This document shows positions 11,181 to 21,841 of a stretch of 30,760 nt of DNA, one piece after another. Source of the stretch: Psilocybe azurescens (lineage: Eukaryota > Basidiomycota > Agaricomycetes > Agaricales > Agrocybaceae); the NCBI GenBank assembly GCA_023853785.1, contig JAJIRX010001053.1, forward strand, positions 1 to 30,760, read 5' to 3'. The translations under genes and the position numbers were made by a program. Within the stretch, counting starts at the first letter, position 1. The number at the start of each line of letters is the position of its first letter. The notes below the pieces were generated by a model. The model ran no database searches. It saw only the letters and a list, made by a program, of their open reading frames with translations, and was not told where the DNA came from.

Positions 11181-12325
11181 CTGTTACGGTTCGGTGCGCA
11201 GCCCTAGGCGTTCTCACAGCGCTCTCACCGTGTGGCCTCATTTGTTTGACCGAATGCAGGACAGGACACAAGAGTCCGATAAATTTTGATGCGTGAATCC
11301 GCTGTTATATGTGTATCTCAGCCTTGCGCTATTGCAGGAAACTCTGGTGGACGGGGTGTGCACTAGAGGAGTGTGTATGCGTGTGTGTTCTTGTGTCTTT
11401 TCGATGAGGTAAGAGATGACATGGTTAGTGAGAGACTGGTGTTAGGATTAAGAGATGAGCTGCATTTGAAGCTAAAGAGTGCCCAAGAGGGTTAGTTCCA
11501 TTGAGAGGGCTCATGGCGCATAGAGGGTATTTTCGACCAGTTGTGTCTAAGTGCGAGGAGACAGAGCAGAGAACTCAGCGTTTGAAGTCATCTTAATGTC
11601 CAAGAATTTCGGTTTATCGAGAAACACCTACATAATTAGATCGAATTAGATCGTGGTTTCTAGTGAAAAATATCGCCCTGATTCTTTTAAGGGTGAGAGT
11701 GAGACACGGATGCAGATGTTACTAATGTCGCGGAAGAATCAATAGCACACAATCGAACAAATTATTTAGCAAAAATACACATGCCTCCTGGTCTCAATTA
11801 TACCCTCATTGGAAGCGCTCAGCTATTTGTGCGAGATATTATTAGCAAAAAATCGCTTCCAGTTTGATGATTTTCTGCGTTGCTGCTCTCCATGACGAGA
11901 ACATAACAAGCGGGAAACTCTTCTGAGAGTCCTGGCAAGCATGCGTAGAAACTTATGTGGACATTAGAGCACGCCATTTACAATACAAGTGATTTATCAA
12001 AAACAAGGGAGAGCTTTTCACAATTTGAATTGAGCACGACATGGGGGCGACAGCCATAACAAACACAAGGCTCGGTTGGGTTAGGGTTTTAAATGTTCCT
12101 ACCTGTCGGACCGGTTTTCTTGTCTCGGCATCTTCTGCTGCCAGGCTCTCGAGCCTTGAGGTCACATTATTTTGATGACAGCCGCTGAGTTATCTTAGGA
12201 TATACTGAGCCTCGCGACTGCTTGCGGCGTGTGGTCTGTGATTGACAGGTGGCACCACCAACACTGCCGCATGTACGCTGAGGGGTACAGCAGCTCAACG
12301 CTTGTTGTCTCTTGCCTTAATCGAC
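11181..12325. other. Upstream region of the NLR-type gene, no supported gene
   Basis: AT-richer than the preceding kilobases. No frame with recognisable content on either strand. A continuous frame reaches back from the NLR start codon to 12242, so a slightly earlier start is possible, but no upstream splice is obvious. Confidence 0.45.
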
Positions 12326-15300
12326 ATGGCAAAGGATAATCCACAGAGTTCCAAGGAGTCCAAGTTTTCCGGCATTTTTGACACCTTCAAACGGCACATT
12401 TCATCAGCCCCTTCAGAACAGAGCCTAGGAAGTTCTTCAAAGAGCCGGGGCCTGAGGCCGAAATCACTTTTCAAATCTCCAAAAGGTGATTGATCGTCTG
12501 TAGGTATCCCAATCTTCAAACTGAATGTCATCCGTAGATGTGCCCAAACCCTCAGCCCAGCAAGCCACGACCACGACTACCTCTCTCGATCAATCTCGTG
12601 GTGAGAAGACAGTTATAGATTACGTCGATCGGGTATTAACATTCCATAACCCTCCTCAAGGACTAGTCAGGAACCCTCCAGAGGACAGCCAGACAGCGCC
12701 GAAGACGGCGTCAAGTACAAAAGATGTCCTAGCGGTAACAGGAAGATCCATCTTGACACTCACAAAGAGGCTGCCAGAGATCGTAGACGGAAACCCAGTC
12801 AAGATGGCTCTTGGACTTGTGAAGCTGATCATCGACATCCAACAGGTTCGGCATAGTTCTTCACGCTGCCCACTAACTGACTATCGCCCCAGGCCGTGGC
12901 AGACAATATGGATACCGTCAAACGAATGCTAACTTCGACGCGAGCTCAGCTGGAGACAGTGGAGAAGGAACTGGGAGGTTGGACACCGAAGACTCCTCAA
13001 GAAAACCAATGGATAGACCAGTTCAAATTGTACGGTTTACAGTCTTCCCAGCAAGAGTAAATTGACAACCACCTCATAATTTAGGACCCTTAAAGAAGAA
13101 TTGGACAAATTGATCCAGCTGAGCGAAGAGTGGCTCGTGAGGAAAGTTGCGGACCATGAGGATGAGAAAACGCGCATCACGGAAATTTTCGAGCGCATCA
13201 ACGAGGCTAGAGTACAGTTTGAGGTGTGTACCGCCTCTTCCTTTTCGCATCTCCTGCTTTATATCTCTCGTTTATTTAGCTGGCTATCGGGATTAGAGTC
13301 TTTAAGAGTGTGTACGACATGGAGAGGGCACTCAGGGTTCGTATATCGCTTGTTTCGCGCATCTCATGGCTCACAGTTCCTACAGACACTCTTATTCAAT
13401 GGTCTCACACCCTCAAAGATTGCCGACCACAAGTACCACTTGGAGAGCGAAGAAGAGCGGCGCGTACGGCGTGAGGTATGCACGCCAGGAACCCGTGTCC
13501 GTATACTGGGCGATATCGTTACTTGGGCTAAGAATACCTCACCAGGCAGCCCAAATTTCTACTGGCTATTTGGTCAGGCTGGGTCAGGAAAGACTACGAT
13601 TGCCTATAGTGTTGCTCGTCGCTTCGAGTTCGCTGGCGATCCCAACGACACCATTATCTTGGGAGGAAATTTCTTATGCTCGCGACAGTTCGAGGAGTGT
13701 CGACTCTCTAAATGTATCATTCGTACGGTCGTGCATCATCTCGCGCTCAAATGCAAGGCATTCGCTGACCAGCTCCGTGATGCGGAGTTCAACACTGTTA
13801 ATCAGAACGTCCGTGCTCAGCTTGAGGATCTACTCATTGCACCCTGGCAGGCGTCCAAACCTGCTAGGTGCCACGATCCATTAAACCACCCCCACATTAC
13901 CTTATTATCATCGATGCCCTGGACGAGATTGACAGGACAGGTGGTTCCGAGTTTTTACGAGATCTCCTCGAGGTTATCGACAAAAGCGAAAATCGCCTAC
14001 AAGGACTCAAGTTCTTCGTCACAAGCCGGCCAGACCCCAACATTGTCAGACATGTGGATTCTCTCAAGTCAAAGCAACTTTATCGTCTTGAGGAGGTACC
14101 CCTGGAGGAAGCGCAGTACGACATTAGGACATACCTGACGGCTGAACTCCCACATTTTGCGGGTGTAAAGAGATCGAAGATCTTGTAGTGCTGACGGCCG
14201 GATTATTCATCTATGCCGCGACCGTTGTGAAGTACTTGGTAACACGTGGACGGTCGGAGCAGCAGACTTTCTTGACGATACTTCTAGCTTCGTCCAACTC
14301 GTTTAACCTGCAACCGTTGTCAAATAGGCTTCCTTTCACATTGCTCGATACGCTATATTCTCAAATCCTCAACGAAGCTTTTCGTGATTTCATCCCCGAA
14401 GAGAAAGGATGGAAGGACCGGCGCAGCATCCTACACACATTCCTCTGTACCGCTGAGCGGACGTCAACCTCTGTTGTTGCCAACCTTCTCTTCACTTCGG
14501 ACTACACTGATGTCGCGGAAAAACTCCTCTCAGACCTCCATGCCGTGCTCTACCGCGAAGATGGCCGAGTCTTGGCTTACCACAAATCTTTTTCTGACTT
14601 CATATTTACTGAAGCTCGTTCAGGTGACTTTTGGTGTGATCAAGCGAAGCACCATCGACTTCTCGCCGAGGCCTGCTTTCGGTCAATGAAGGATGGATTG
14701 CGCTTCAACATAGCAAATATCCCTTCATCGTTTGTGCTTGATGTAGACAATGCCAGGCTTGCGGATGCCGTCAAAGAAAACATCCCTCTTTCCTTGAGCT
14801 ATTCTTCCCGGAACTGGAGTTACCATCTCTCTGCAGCCGCATCAACCATTCAAGACGGTCTGCATGAGAGCATATCAGATTTCCTGCAACTTCGTGCATT
14901 ATTTTGGATCGAGGCAATGAACCTCCTGGGTTTGCGTGGCCTCTGCAGTTCGATGCTTCGAACAGCGCATGACTGGGTTATGAGTTCCCAGTGAGTATCA
15001 TCTTGGTTACATATATTGGGACTGACTTACCGTGCCATTTAGGGCAGCTTTTCATTAGCAGAAAACCTCAACGAGGCTAGATCTTTGCACTATTTTTCAG
15101 TGGAAGCGGTGCTGCGTCATCGACTCCGCATCTCTACATATCAGCACTGGCAACTTGGCCACGGAACTTGGATCCTTGTCGAGGTTGGAAGTCCCACTTT
15201 CCAAGGATTCCTAGTTTCACCAGCGCCTCTCTGGGCGGCACACTGTTGATGACTTTGTACACAAATAGTCAAGTGTATGCAGTCGCAGTTTCTCCGAATG

Positions 15301-17346
15301 GTAAACAGATTGTTTCTGGCTCAGACGAAAATTCCGTGCGGGTCTGGGATGCGTCGATGGGCGATGAATTAAAGGTGTTGGAGGGCCATACAGGTTCGGT
15401 CACATCGGTCGCATTTTCGCCAAATAGCAAACAGATTATCTCTGGCTCTTGCGACAAATCGGTGCGGGTCTGGGATGTGTCAACGGGCGATGAATTGAAG
15501 GTGTTGGAGGGCCATACAGATTTGGTCACATCGGTCGCGATTTTCGGCTAGATGGTAAACAGATTGTCTCTGGCTCAGGCGACAAATCAGTGCGGGTCTG
15601 GGATGTGTCAACGGGCGATGAATTGAAGGTGTTGGGGGCCATACAGGCTCGGTCACATCGGTCGCATTTTCGCTAGATGGTAAACAGATTGTCTCTGGCT
15701 CAGGTGACAAATCAGTGCGGGTCTGGGATGCGGCGACAGGTGATGAGTTGAAGGTGTTGGAGGGCCATACAGATTCGGTCACATCAGTTGCATTTTCACC
15801 AGATGGAAAACAGATTGCCTCTGGCTCAGACGACAAATCAGTGTGGGTCTGGGATGCAATGACAGGTGATGAGTTGAAGGTGTTGGAAGGCCATACAGAG
15901 TGTGTCATATCGGTCGCATTTTCTCCATATGGCAAACAGATCATCTCTGGATCGGGTGACAAATCGGTGCGGGTCTGGGATGTGTCAACGGGTGATGAAT
16001 TGAAGAGGTTGGAGGGCCATACAGATCCGGTCACATCGGTTGCATTTTCACCAGATGGCAAACAGATTGTCTCTGGCTCTTACGATCATTCAGTACGGGT
16101 CTGGGATGCAACAATGGGCGATGAATTGAAGATGTTGGAGGGCCATACATATTTGGTCACATCAGTTGCATTTTCACCAGATGGCAAACAGATTGTCTCT
16201 GGCTCGGGTGACAAATCAGTGCGGGTCTGGGATGCGACAACAGGTGATGCATTGAAGGTGTTGGAAGGCCATACAGATTGGGTCACATCAGTTGCATTTT
16301 TGCTAGATGGCAAACAGATTGTCTCTGGCTCTTGCGACAAATCAGTGCGTGTCTGGGATGTGTCAATGGGCAATGAATTGAAGGTGTTGAAGGGTCATAT
16401 AGGTGGGGTCACATCGATTGCATTTTCGCCAGATGGCAAACAGATTGTCTCTGGCTCTTACGACAAATCAGTGCGGGTCTGGGATGCAACGACAGGTGAT
16501 GAGTCGAAGGTGTTGGAAGGCCATAAAGATTCAGTCACATCAGTCGACATTTTCACCAGATGGCAAACAGATTGTCTCTGGCTCAGACGACAAATCAGTG
16601 CGGGTCTGGGATGTGTCAACGGGTGATGAGTTGAAGGTGTTGGAGGGCCATAGAAACTTGGTCACATCAGTTGCATTTTCTCCAGATAGCAAACAGATTG
16701 TCTCTGGCTCTTATGACCATTCAGTGTGGGTCTGGGATGCAATGATGGGTTATGATGAATTGAAGAGGTTGGAGGCCATACAGATCCGGTCACATCGGTC
16801 GCGATTTTCACCAGATGGCAAACAGATTGTCTCTGGCTCTTCGACAAATCAGTGCGGATCTGGGATGTGACAACAGGTGATACATTGAAGGTGCTGGAAG
16901 GCCATACAGATTGGGTCAGATCAGTTGCATTTTCACCATATGGCAAACAGATTGTCTCTTGCTCAGATGACAAATCGGGTGCAGGTCTGGGATACATCAA
17001 TGGGCAATGAATTGAAGGTGTTGGAGGGCCATACAGATTCAGTCAAATCGGTTGCATTTTTGCTAGATAGCAAACAGATTGTCTCTGGCTTGGATGAGAA
17101 TTCAATGTGGGTCTGGGATTTTGGATCTCTGTACATCCGTGAGACAATATCTGATTTGAATCACCCTGAAAAACACACTGGTTGGATTTTCTCCCTGATG
17201 GCCGACACCGTCTCATGTTTGTGTCCCCCGAGTTGCTGCTCCCTGATGCTTCCAACATTCTTACTATACCACACTCCTTTCGTTCCTCTGTTGACTTTTT
17301 TCATGCAGCTCTTGGCTCTCAATGGATGGACATTTACCACCTGTAG
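12326..17346 (+). CDS. NACHT-WD40 NLR-like (STAND) protein
   Basis: Intracellular signal-transducing NTPase of the fungal NLR type. Exons: 12326-12485, 12538-12845, 12893-13029, 13085-13223, 13280-13336, 13377-14990 and 15043-17346; all introns are GT-AG and 40-57 nt. The N-terminal ~250 residues are Ser/Lys-rich then helical ([27 protein letters not shown]). The NACHT module has P-loop [12 protein letters not shown] (about 13573), Walker [12 protein letters not shown] (about 13905) and FVTSRPDP (about 14015), followed by a helical winged-helix/ARC2-like part ([22 protein letters not shown]). The C-terminal half is a WD40 array (15272-17130) ending in a capping segment [13 protein letters not shown] and QWMDIYHL. 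Single-base breaks lie near 13890, 14166, 15050, 15083, 15540, 15637, 16553, 16773, 16840, 16977 and 17190. Several are in homopolymers and every downstream frame keeps family motifs. Relatives include heterokaryon-incompatibility NWD proteins. Its ligand is unknown. Confidence 0.85.
15272..17130 (+). repeat. WD40 array, about 15 units of 126 bp
   Basis: Each unit encodes 42 residues with pattern [17 protein letters not shown], xDKSVRVWD, [14 protein letters not shown]. Units are very similar at DNA level, and differences concentrate at three spots: the residue after SGS (G, D, Y, C), the residues after WD (AS, VS, AA, AM, AT) and the pair after GHT (DS, GS, DL, EC, DP, YL, DW). These are the kind of positions that line the binding face in fungal NWD repeat domains. 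The first and last units are more diverged. Confidence 0.9.
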
Positions 17347-17387
17347 AATCCACTCATTTATTATCTCCTTCATACTCTTATCATTGA

Positions 17388-17393
17388 AATAAA
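17388..17393 (+). terminator. Possible polyadenylation signal of the NLR-like gene
   Basis: AATAAA 42 bp after the stop codon TAG (17344-17346). Fungal signals are loose, so this is suggestive only. Confidence 0.4.
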
Positions 17394-17477
17394 AATCTGA
17401 TTTGTAAATCTGTGACAACGTGTTCTACCTTCCTCCTCCATGCAAATTAGACATGTTAAAATGCTGTGTAATGCACC

Positions 17478-17539
17478 TTGGGGTTTGGGGAGAGGTGGTG
17501 CTAAAGCGAAATCTGCAGGTTACACTATGAGTGTGGGGG
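17478..17539 (-). mobile_element. P1: 62-bp remnant, subfamily 2
   Basis: Only the 3'-terminal ~62 bp remain (G-rich start, GAGAGGTGGTGC and the ACACT/AGTGT hairpin), cut before the ribozyme. Its right end runs into the G-run of P2. It is the innermost copy, about 130 bp after the NLR stop codon. Confidence 0.8.
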
Positions 17540-17912
17540 TTTGGGGGTGAGGGGGGCGCAAATTAATGCAAAGGCTGTGTAGTTACACTGTAAGTGTTGG
17601 GGCGTACAGGCTAAATAGCTTTGGAGGGTTATCCAAAGTAGCCATTTCGTCTTTATAGACTCATCAGTAGCTATCGTACGTAAGGAATATTACTATATGC
17701 TCCTAAAATAAGCGCGTGTTTACTAAGCTAAGCGCCTATTCTTAGCGAATCGACTATCGATTCCTAATCGTTTTGTATTACCTTTGTAATCTTTCTCGTC
17801 CTAAAACGGGAACGTCAGAGGTCTTACTGACTAATTACAATAGAGCTGATCAAGCTCGTTTCCAATAATATCGTGGATGATTAGTTATCGAGTCACTTTG
17901 ATTATGAATCGG
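17540..17912 (-). mobile_element. P2: 373-bp 3' fragment, subfamily 1
   Basis: Holds the 3' end, the hammerhead ribozyme and the first hairpins of the structured region. It is cut at ATTATGAATCGG, where P3 begins with CTTGGGG. Confidence 0.85.
17603..17680 (-). ncRNA. Hammerhead ribozyme, P2
   Basis: Minus strand, type I layout: outer stem I CGUAC/GUACG, inner stem I GCUA/UAGC, core CUGAUGA, stem II GUCU-AUAA-AGAC, core GAAA, stem III AUGG paired with CUAU (one G-U), a CUA bulge, then CUUUGGA/UCCAAAG. Predicted cleavage is AUU|UAGC, between plus-strand positions 17614 and 17613. Confidence 0.85.
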
Positions 17913-17972
17913 CTTGGGGAGGAGGGCGCAAATTAATGCAAGTGCTGTGTAGTTACACTGTAAGTGTTGGGG

Positions 17973-18050
17973 CGTACAGGCTAAATGACTTTGGAGGAGG
18001 ATCCAAAGTAGCCATTTCGTCTTTATAGACTCATCAGTAGCTATCGTATC
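17973..18050 (-). ncRNA. Hammerhead ribozyme, P3
   Basis: Same core (CUGAUGA, GUCU/AGAC stem II, GAAA). Stem III reads UCAU instead of CUAU, so the G-U and G-C pairs swap places and pairing is kept. The stem I outer strand carries a small insertion (CGATACGATA). Confidence 0.8.
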
Positions 18051-18097
18051 GTAAGGAATATTACTATATGCTCCTAAAATAAGCGCGTGTTTACTAA

Positions 18098-18400
18098 GCT
18101 AAGCGCCTATTCTTAGCGAATCGACTATCGATTTCTAATACTTTTATTGTTACCTTTGTAATCATTTCCATCCTAAAACGGAATCGTCAGAGGTCTTACT
18201 GACTAACTACAATAGAGCTGATCAAGCTCATTACAAATAACATCATGGATGTATCAGTTATCGAGTCACTTTGATTATGAATCGGCGGACTAGAGTTGCT
18301 CCGATCTAGTGTTTCTGACTAAACGTTAGTCATATCCGAGTAATAGCTTACCAACCAGGTCGAGAATAGACCATAGACTTCTGCAATAATAGCAGTCTAT
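18098..18400 (-). ncRNA. Structured RNA region of P3 (hairpin chain)
   Basis: Successive short hairpins, plus-strand arms: GCTAAG 18098-18103 / CTTAGC 18112-18117; then TTCCAT-type, GTCAG/CTGAC and GAGCT/AGCTC pairs; ACTAGA 18289-18294 / TCTAGT 18305-18310; GACTAA 18317-18322 / TTAGTC 18326-18331; GGTC 18358-18361 / GACC 18369-18372 around GAGAATA; ATAGACT 18373-18379 / AGTCTAT 18394-18400. The same chain is present in P7 and P8, and its first part in P2. Confidence 0.7.
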
Positions 18401-18838
18401 TCATATCGCTAACGCTATCCAGTAATCCGAAGAAAACCGGGCCCGGGCCGACCTACTTTGTACAAGGCCAAGTTTCTGGGTTCGAACCTACTAATCCGGC
18501 GATGCGTCGTTTTCGGCCGGGCTTACTAACCTAGGTGTTGGGCTTTGCTTACTAAACCAGCGGTGCTTCGTTTTCGGTAAGATCCGAGATACTCGATCGA
18601 GACGTTTCGACAATTCGACCGTCGATGCGAATAGCAATATCCTTCCCTAATAAGGTAACTGTTAGTATTACCTGTTTGGGTAAGTTCGGTTTGGGTTTGG
18701 GTTGGGTTGGGTTTGGGTTTGGCTATTACGAATCAAAGTGTGCTTGTGAGTTGATGTGAGTCACTCTGTAGCATTTAATAATTACATACGGTTTGGGGTT
18801 TGGGGTAGCGTATCGCGACAAAGTCGCTAGTAATTATT

Positions 18839-20012
18839 TCATCGATTATTCGCTTTGGAGCTTCTGCCGAATTCTGGATGTTCCCGGTCTTCCGACCGTG
18901 AACGTCGATGTAGTATTATCTCGTTGTCGCTGTCGTCAGCGGCAATTTTCTGTTCAATAGCTTTTACTGAATCAGAGTGATGATCTTCATCAACGTCTTG
19001 AATCAAAGGAACGACACCACCTTCTTCGGCGATGTTTTCATCCAGTTTACGAAAAACTGTTTTCTTCCATACATTTGCAAGGTCGAAGAGATTTGTGTTG
19101 CGTTTCCGGGACACAATCCAACGACTTCCGAGTAGTCCTATCTTCCGTAGGTCTGGTACGTGTACATCTTCTCCGTCAACCGGGATCACTGCGAACAGGT
19201 CCGGCTTAACATCATCGAGTCCGTGCACCTCATCATCACTAGGTTTGATAAAGGGTCTGGATGCGGAGATTGAGTAATCTCCTTTCTCAGCGGGTATACC
19301 ACTCTGACCAGTACTCGGTAACAGCTTTACCAAGTTCGGCAGCTGAGAACCAATTCCATACTTCGTCGTATCTGGTTTTAAGTACAAGAACACTTTCGTT
19401 CGTGCTCTGCGGCTCGCGATACGAACCGCTTTTCCCAACGTTCTTGTATGTTTTTCTTACACCAGGACATGACTAGTTTTTCGGGATAGCCGCGCGTGAT
19501 ATAGAGAGCGTTAAGGTCTCTAATTGCCTCTATGTAGATATCCTTTGAACTACATAACACAGCTAACCGGGATAGCTCCCGATGTAAACGCCTCTTTTGA
19601 CGTCCATTGGGTGATGCGATATCCATGGAACTCGTTCTCGATTGTTTCCGGCCTTGACATACGGCTTCCAACAAAGTTTTCCAGACTTTGTAAAGAGAAG
19701 CTGTCGAGAAATTGACATCCAGTGTCGGAAACAGCCCATTCAATCACACATCCATCAAACGAATTGAATTCTCAAGTAAATTGAGCGTCGTTAGCTGATT
19801 CTGCATAAACGATGCCTAGACAATCGTCGATGTATCTTCCGTAGAAGACCACGTCGGGATGGTTTAAAATATTGGAGTTCTTTTCAAAGTGGTACCGGTA
19901 AAGGTTGGCGAGGTCCGGTGAATCGGCTACCCCATTGCGAGTCCACTAAGTTGCTCAAAGTATTTATTACCATGTTGTGTGATTAATTGCGTATTGCCAA
20001 TCTCGATGGCAC
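18839..20012 (-). pseudogene. RT gene fragment of P3 (motif B to stop)
   Basis: Encodes the part after motif B (DSPDLANLYRYHFEKN), the YIDD box region, QFLDSFSLQ, the SRLAVLCSSKDIYIEAIRDL segment, the thumb motif YPEKLVMSWCKKNIQERW, and an intact 199-codon C-terminal frame (18839-19438) with SRKRNTNLFDLANVWKKTVF near its centre and stop at 18839-18841. At least three frame changes lie upstream of that frame, one at a G4 run in motif B. The 5' half is missing because the copy is truncated. Confidence 0.8.
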
Positions 20013-20013
20013 G

Positions 20014-20661
20014 TTTTGGGGTTTGGGGAGAGGTGGTGCTAAAAGCGAAATCTGCAGGTTACACTATGAGTGTGGGGGCGATATGTGCTAAATGACTTTG
20101 GAGGGTTATCCAAAGTAGCCATTTCGTCTTTATAGACTCATCAGTAGCTATCGTATGTAAGGAATATTACTAAATGCTCTTAAAATAGGGCGCGCGTTTA
20201 CTAAGCTAAGCGCCTATTCTTAGCGAATCGACTATTGATTACTCATCCTTTTATTGTTACCTTTGTAATCTTTCTCGCGAATGCGGAACGTCAAGGGTCT
20301 TGCTGACTGATTACAATAGAGTCGATCGACTCATTATCGATAACATCGTGGGGTGGATTAGTGATCAATTCATCTTGATTATGAATCGACGAGACCGGAT
20401 TGCTCCAATCGGTCAATCTGACTAAAAGATTAGTCATGTCAGTGTAATAGCTTACCAATCGTGTCGAGAATAGACACTAGACTTTATAATTGTCTATCCA
20501 TGTACTTATGCTACCCGGATAAATCCGGGGCCAAGGTACCGGTCAACGATCCGGACTACTGGGTTCGAATCTACTAATCCGGCGGTGCATCGTGTTGGGC
20601 TGCTTACTAACCTAGGTGTTGGGCAGCTTACTAAGCCAGCGGTGCTTCGTTTTCGAACGAT
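20014..20661 (-). mobile_element. P4: ~650-bp 3' fragment, subfamily 2
   Basis: Contains the 3' end, ribozyme and hairpin chain. It is cut at TTTCGAACGAT, where P5 and P6 continue with CCGTTCGTG but this copy passes into an unrelated spacer. Confidence 0.85.
20079..20153 (-). ncRNA. Hammerhead ribozyme, P4
   Basis: Subfamily 2 version. Inner stem I is GCUA/UAGC. The outer stem I pairs CGAUA with UAUCG across an ACA bulge, replacing CGUAC/GUACG of subfamily 1. Core and stem II are unchanged. Confidence 0.85.
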
Positions 20662-20933
20662 TAGTAGTATCTGTAAAGTAGTAGGTTCTTTTGCTTGGAT
20701 AAAATTTTGCGAATTTGAGTATGCTAATGTTTTAAGGATATAATAAGGATGTCCCATGCCAAATATTAGTGAAATCGGCGGTCCTGTTCTCGAGATATGA
20801 AGGGGGAGGGGGAGGAGGAATGGTACATACAAGATATTCAAATTTGGCTCACTGACTAAGAATTTGGTATCCACATACTCATATGAACTCCCTGATTACG
20901 GAAAAGTATGTTCTGTAGATGGTGAACCCAAAC

Positions 20934-20990
20934 TGAATATCTTTGGATGGAGGGGGAAGGCAGGATACTGTCGTGCTCCAAAGATATTCA
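20934..20990. repeat. 14-bp inverted repeat with G-rich loop
   Basis: Arms TGAATATCTTTGGA (20934-20947) and TCCAAAGATATTCA (20977-20990), a perfect pair, with a 29-base loop containing GGAGGGGGAAGGCAGG. Confidence 0.85.
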
Positions 20991-21081
20991 TCATCGACTT
21001 TAGGGATTCCAAAACTAGTTCCCGTATTTAGGGACATGTCAGAAGCCCATTACAATCATTTTGGAAGCTTCCCATGTGTGC

Positions 21082-21141
21082 TGAATATTTTCAGGCAGGG
21101 GGAGGAGGAACACCGACGGTCAGTGATGTTGAAAATATTCA
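21082..21141. repeat. 12-bp inverted repeat with G-rich loop
   Basis: Arms TGAATATTTTCA (21082-21093) and TGAAAATATTCA (21130-21141), a perfect pair, with a 36-base loop containing GGCAGGGGGAGGAGGAA. It shares the TGAATAT arm start and G-rich loop with the hairpin at 20934-20990, about 150 bp away. Confidence 0.85.
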
Positions 21142-21378
21142 TGTGATTGTTGAGAGGCTAATGAATGATTATTTTGTGAATGAATAGGCTAGGAATACAT
21201 ATTCCATATGTTTTTGAGTGTGGGGAGATGCTCCCGAGGAATACAAGGATAGTGGTATCAGAAGGCCGGAAGGCGGAGGGCGGAAGGCGGAAGCGGAAAG
21301 CGGGCGCGGGCGGAGGGAGCGGAGGCGGAAGGCGGAGGTCGGGATGGAGGGCGGGTGTCGGACCAGAGGTCGGAGAGC

Positions 21379-21662
21379 AGGCGGACGTCGGAGTGCAGGC
21401 GGACGTCGGACTGCAGGCGGACGTCGGAGTGCAGGCGGATGTCGGAGTGCAGGCGGACGTCGGAGTGCAGGCGGATGTCGGAGTGCAGGCGGACGTCGGA
21501 GTGCAGGCGGACGTCGGACTGCAGGCGGACGTCGGACTGCAGGCTGCAGGCGGACGTCGGACTGCAGGCAGACAGGCGGACGTCGGACTGCAGGCGGACG
21601 TCGGACTGCAGGCGGACAGGCCGGACGTCGGAGTGCAGGCGGACGTCGGAGTGCAGGCGGAC
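21379..21662. repeat. 18-bp GC-rich minisatellite
   Basis: About 15 units of AGGCGGACGTCGGAGTGC with variants GACTGC and GATGTC, and irregular units near 21541-21550, 21567-21574 and 21614-21622. The last unit is interrupted after GCAGGCGGAC by TTGGGG and the 3' end of P5. Confidence 0.9.
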
Positions 21663-21718
21663 TTGGGGAGAGGTGGTGCTAAAAGCGAAATCTGCAGGTT
21701 ACACTATGAGTGTAGGGG

Positions 21719-21793
21719 CGATATGTGCTAAATGACTTTGGAGGGATATCCAAAGTAGCCATTTCGTCTTTATAGACTCATCAGTAGCTATCG
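21719..21793 (-). ncRNA. Hammerhead ribozyme, P5
   Basis: Same as P4, with stem III loop bases AUAUCCC in place of AUAACCC. Intact core. Located about 56 nt from the 3' end of the longest element copy. Confidence 0.85.
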
Positions 21794-21841
21794 TATGTAA
21801 GGAATATTACTAAATGCTCTTAAAATAGGCGCGTTTACTAA

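Larger units (their letters stand above)
17913..20012 (-). mobile_element. P3: ~2.1-kb copy, subfamily 1
   Basis: Complete 3' region plus the C-terminal half of the RT gene (18839-20012). It is cut inside RT near motif B, just before GTTTTGGGGTTTGGGG of P4. The RT frame breaks at a G4 run in motif B and elsewhere. Confidence 0.85.
20662..21378. other. Spacer between P4 and P5, not Penelope-like
   Basis: Begins where P4 is cut and has no match to other parts of the window. AT-rich with recurring blocks of GGGGGAGGAGGAA and AGATATTC. From about 21250 it becomes GC- and purine-rich (GGAAGGCGGA units) and grades into the minisatellite. No convincing gene. Confidence 0.7.

Noticed and set aside
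12081..12086. Single TTAGGG hexamer
   Set aside because: One isolated copy in a gene-poor region; not a telomeric tract.
15480..16373. Long minus-strand frames antisense to the WD40 array
   Set aside because: Periodic shadow of the plus-strand repeats; no motifs of their own.
18478..18488. GGGTTCGAACC resembling a tRNA T-loop / Pol III B box, also in other copies
   Set aside because: No flanking stem pairing, no acceptor stem or properly spaced A box; part of the element 3' region.
21379..21662. CRISPR-like array
   Set aside because: Direct tandem units without unique spacers, in a eukaryotic context.
21180..21735. Plus-strand frames of 126-183 codons with ADVGVQ or RRTSEC repeats
   Set aside because: All three frames stay open because the 18-bp minisatellite has no stops; not a protein signature.
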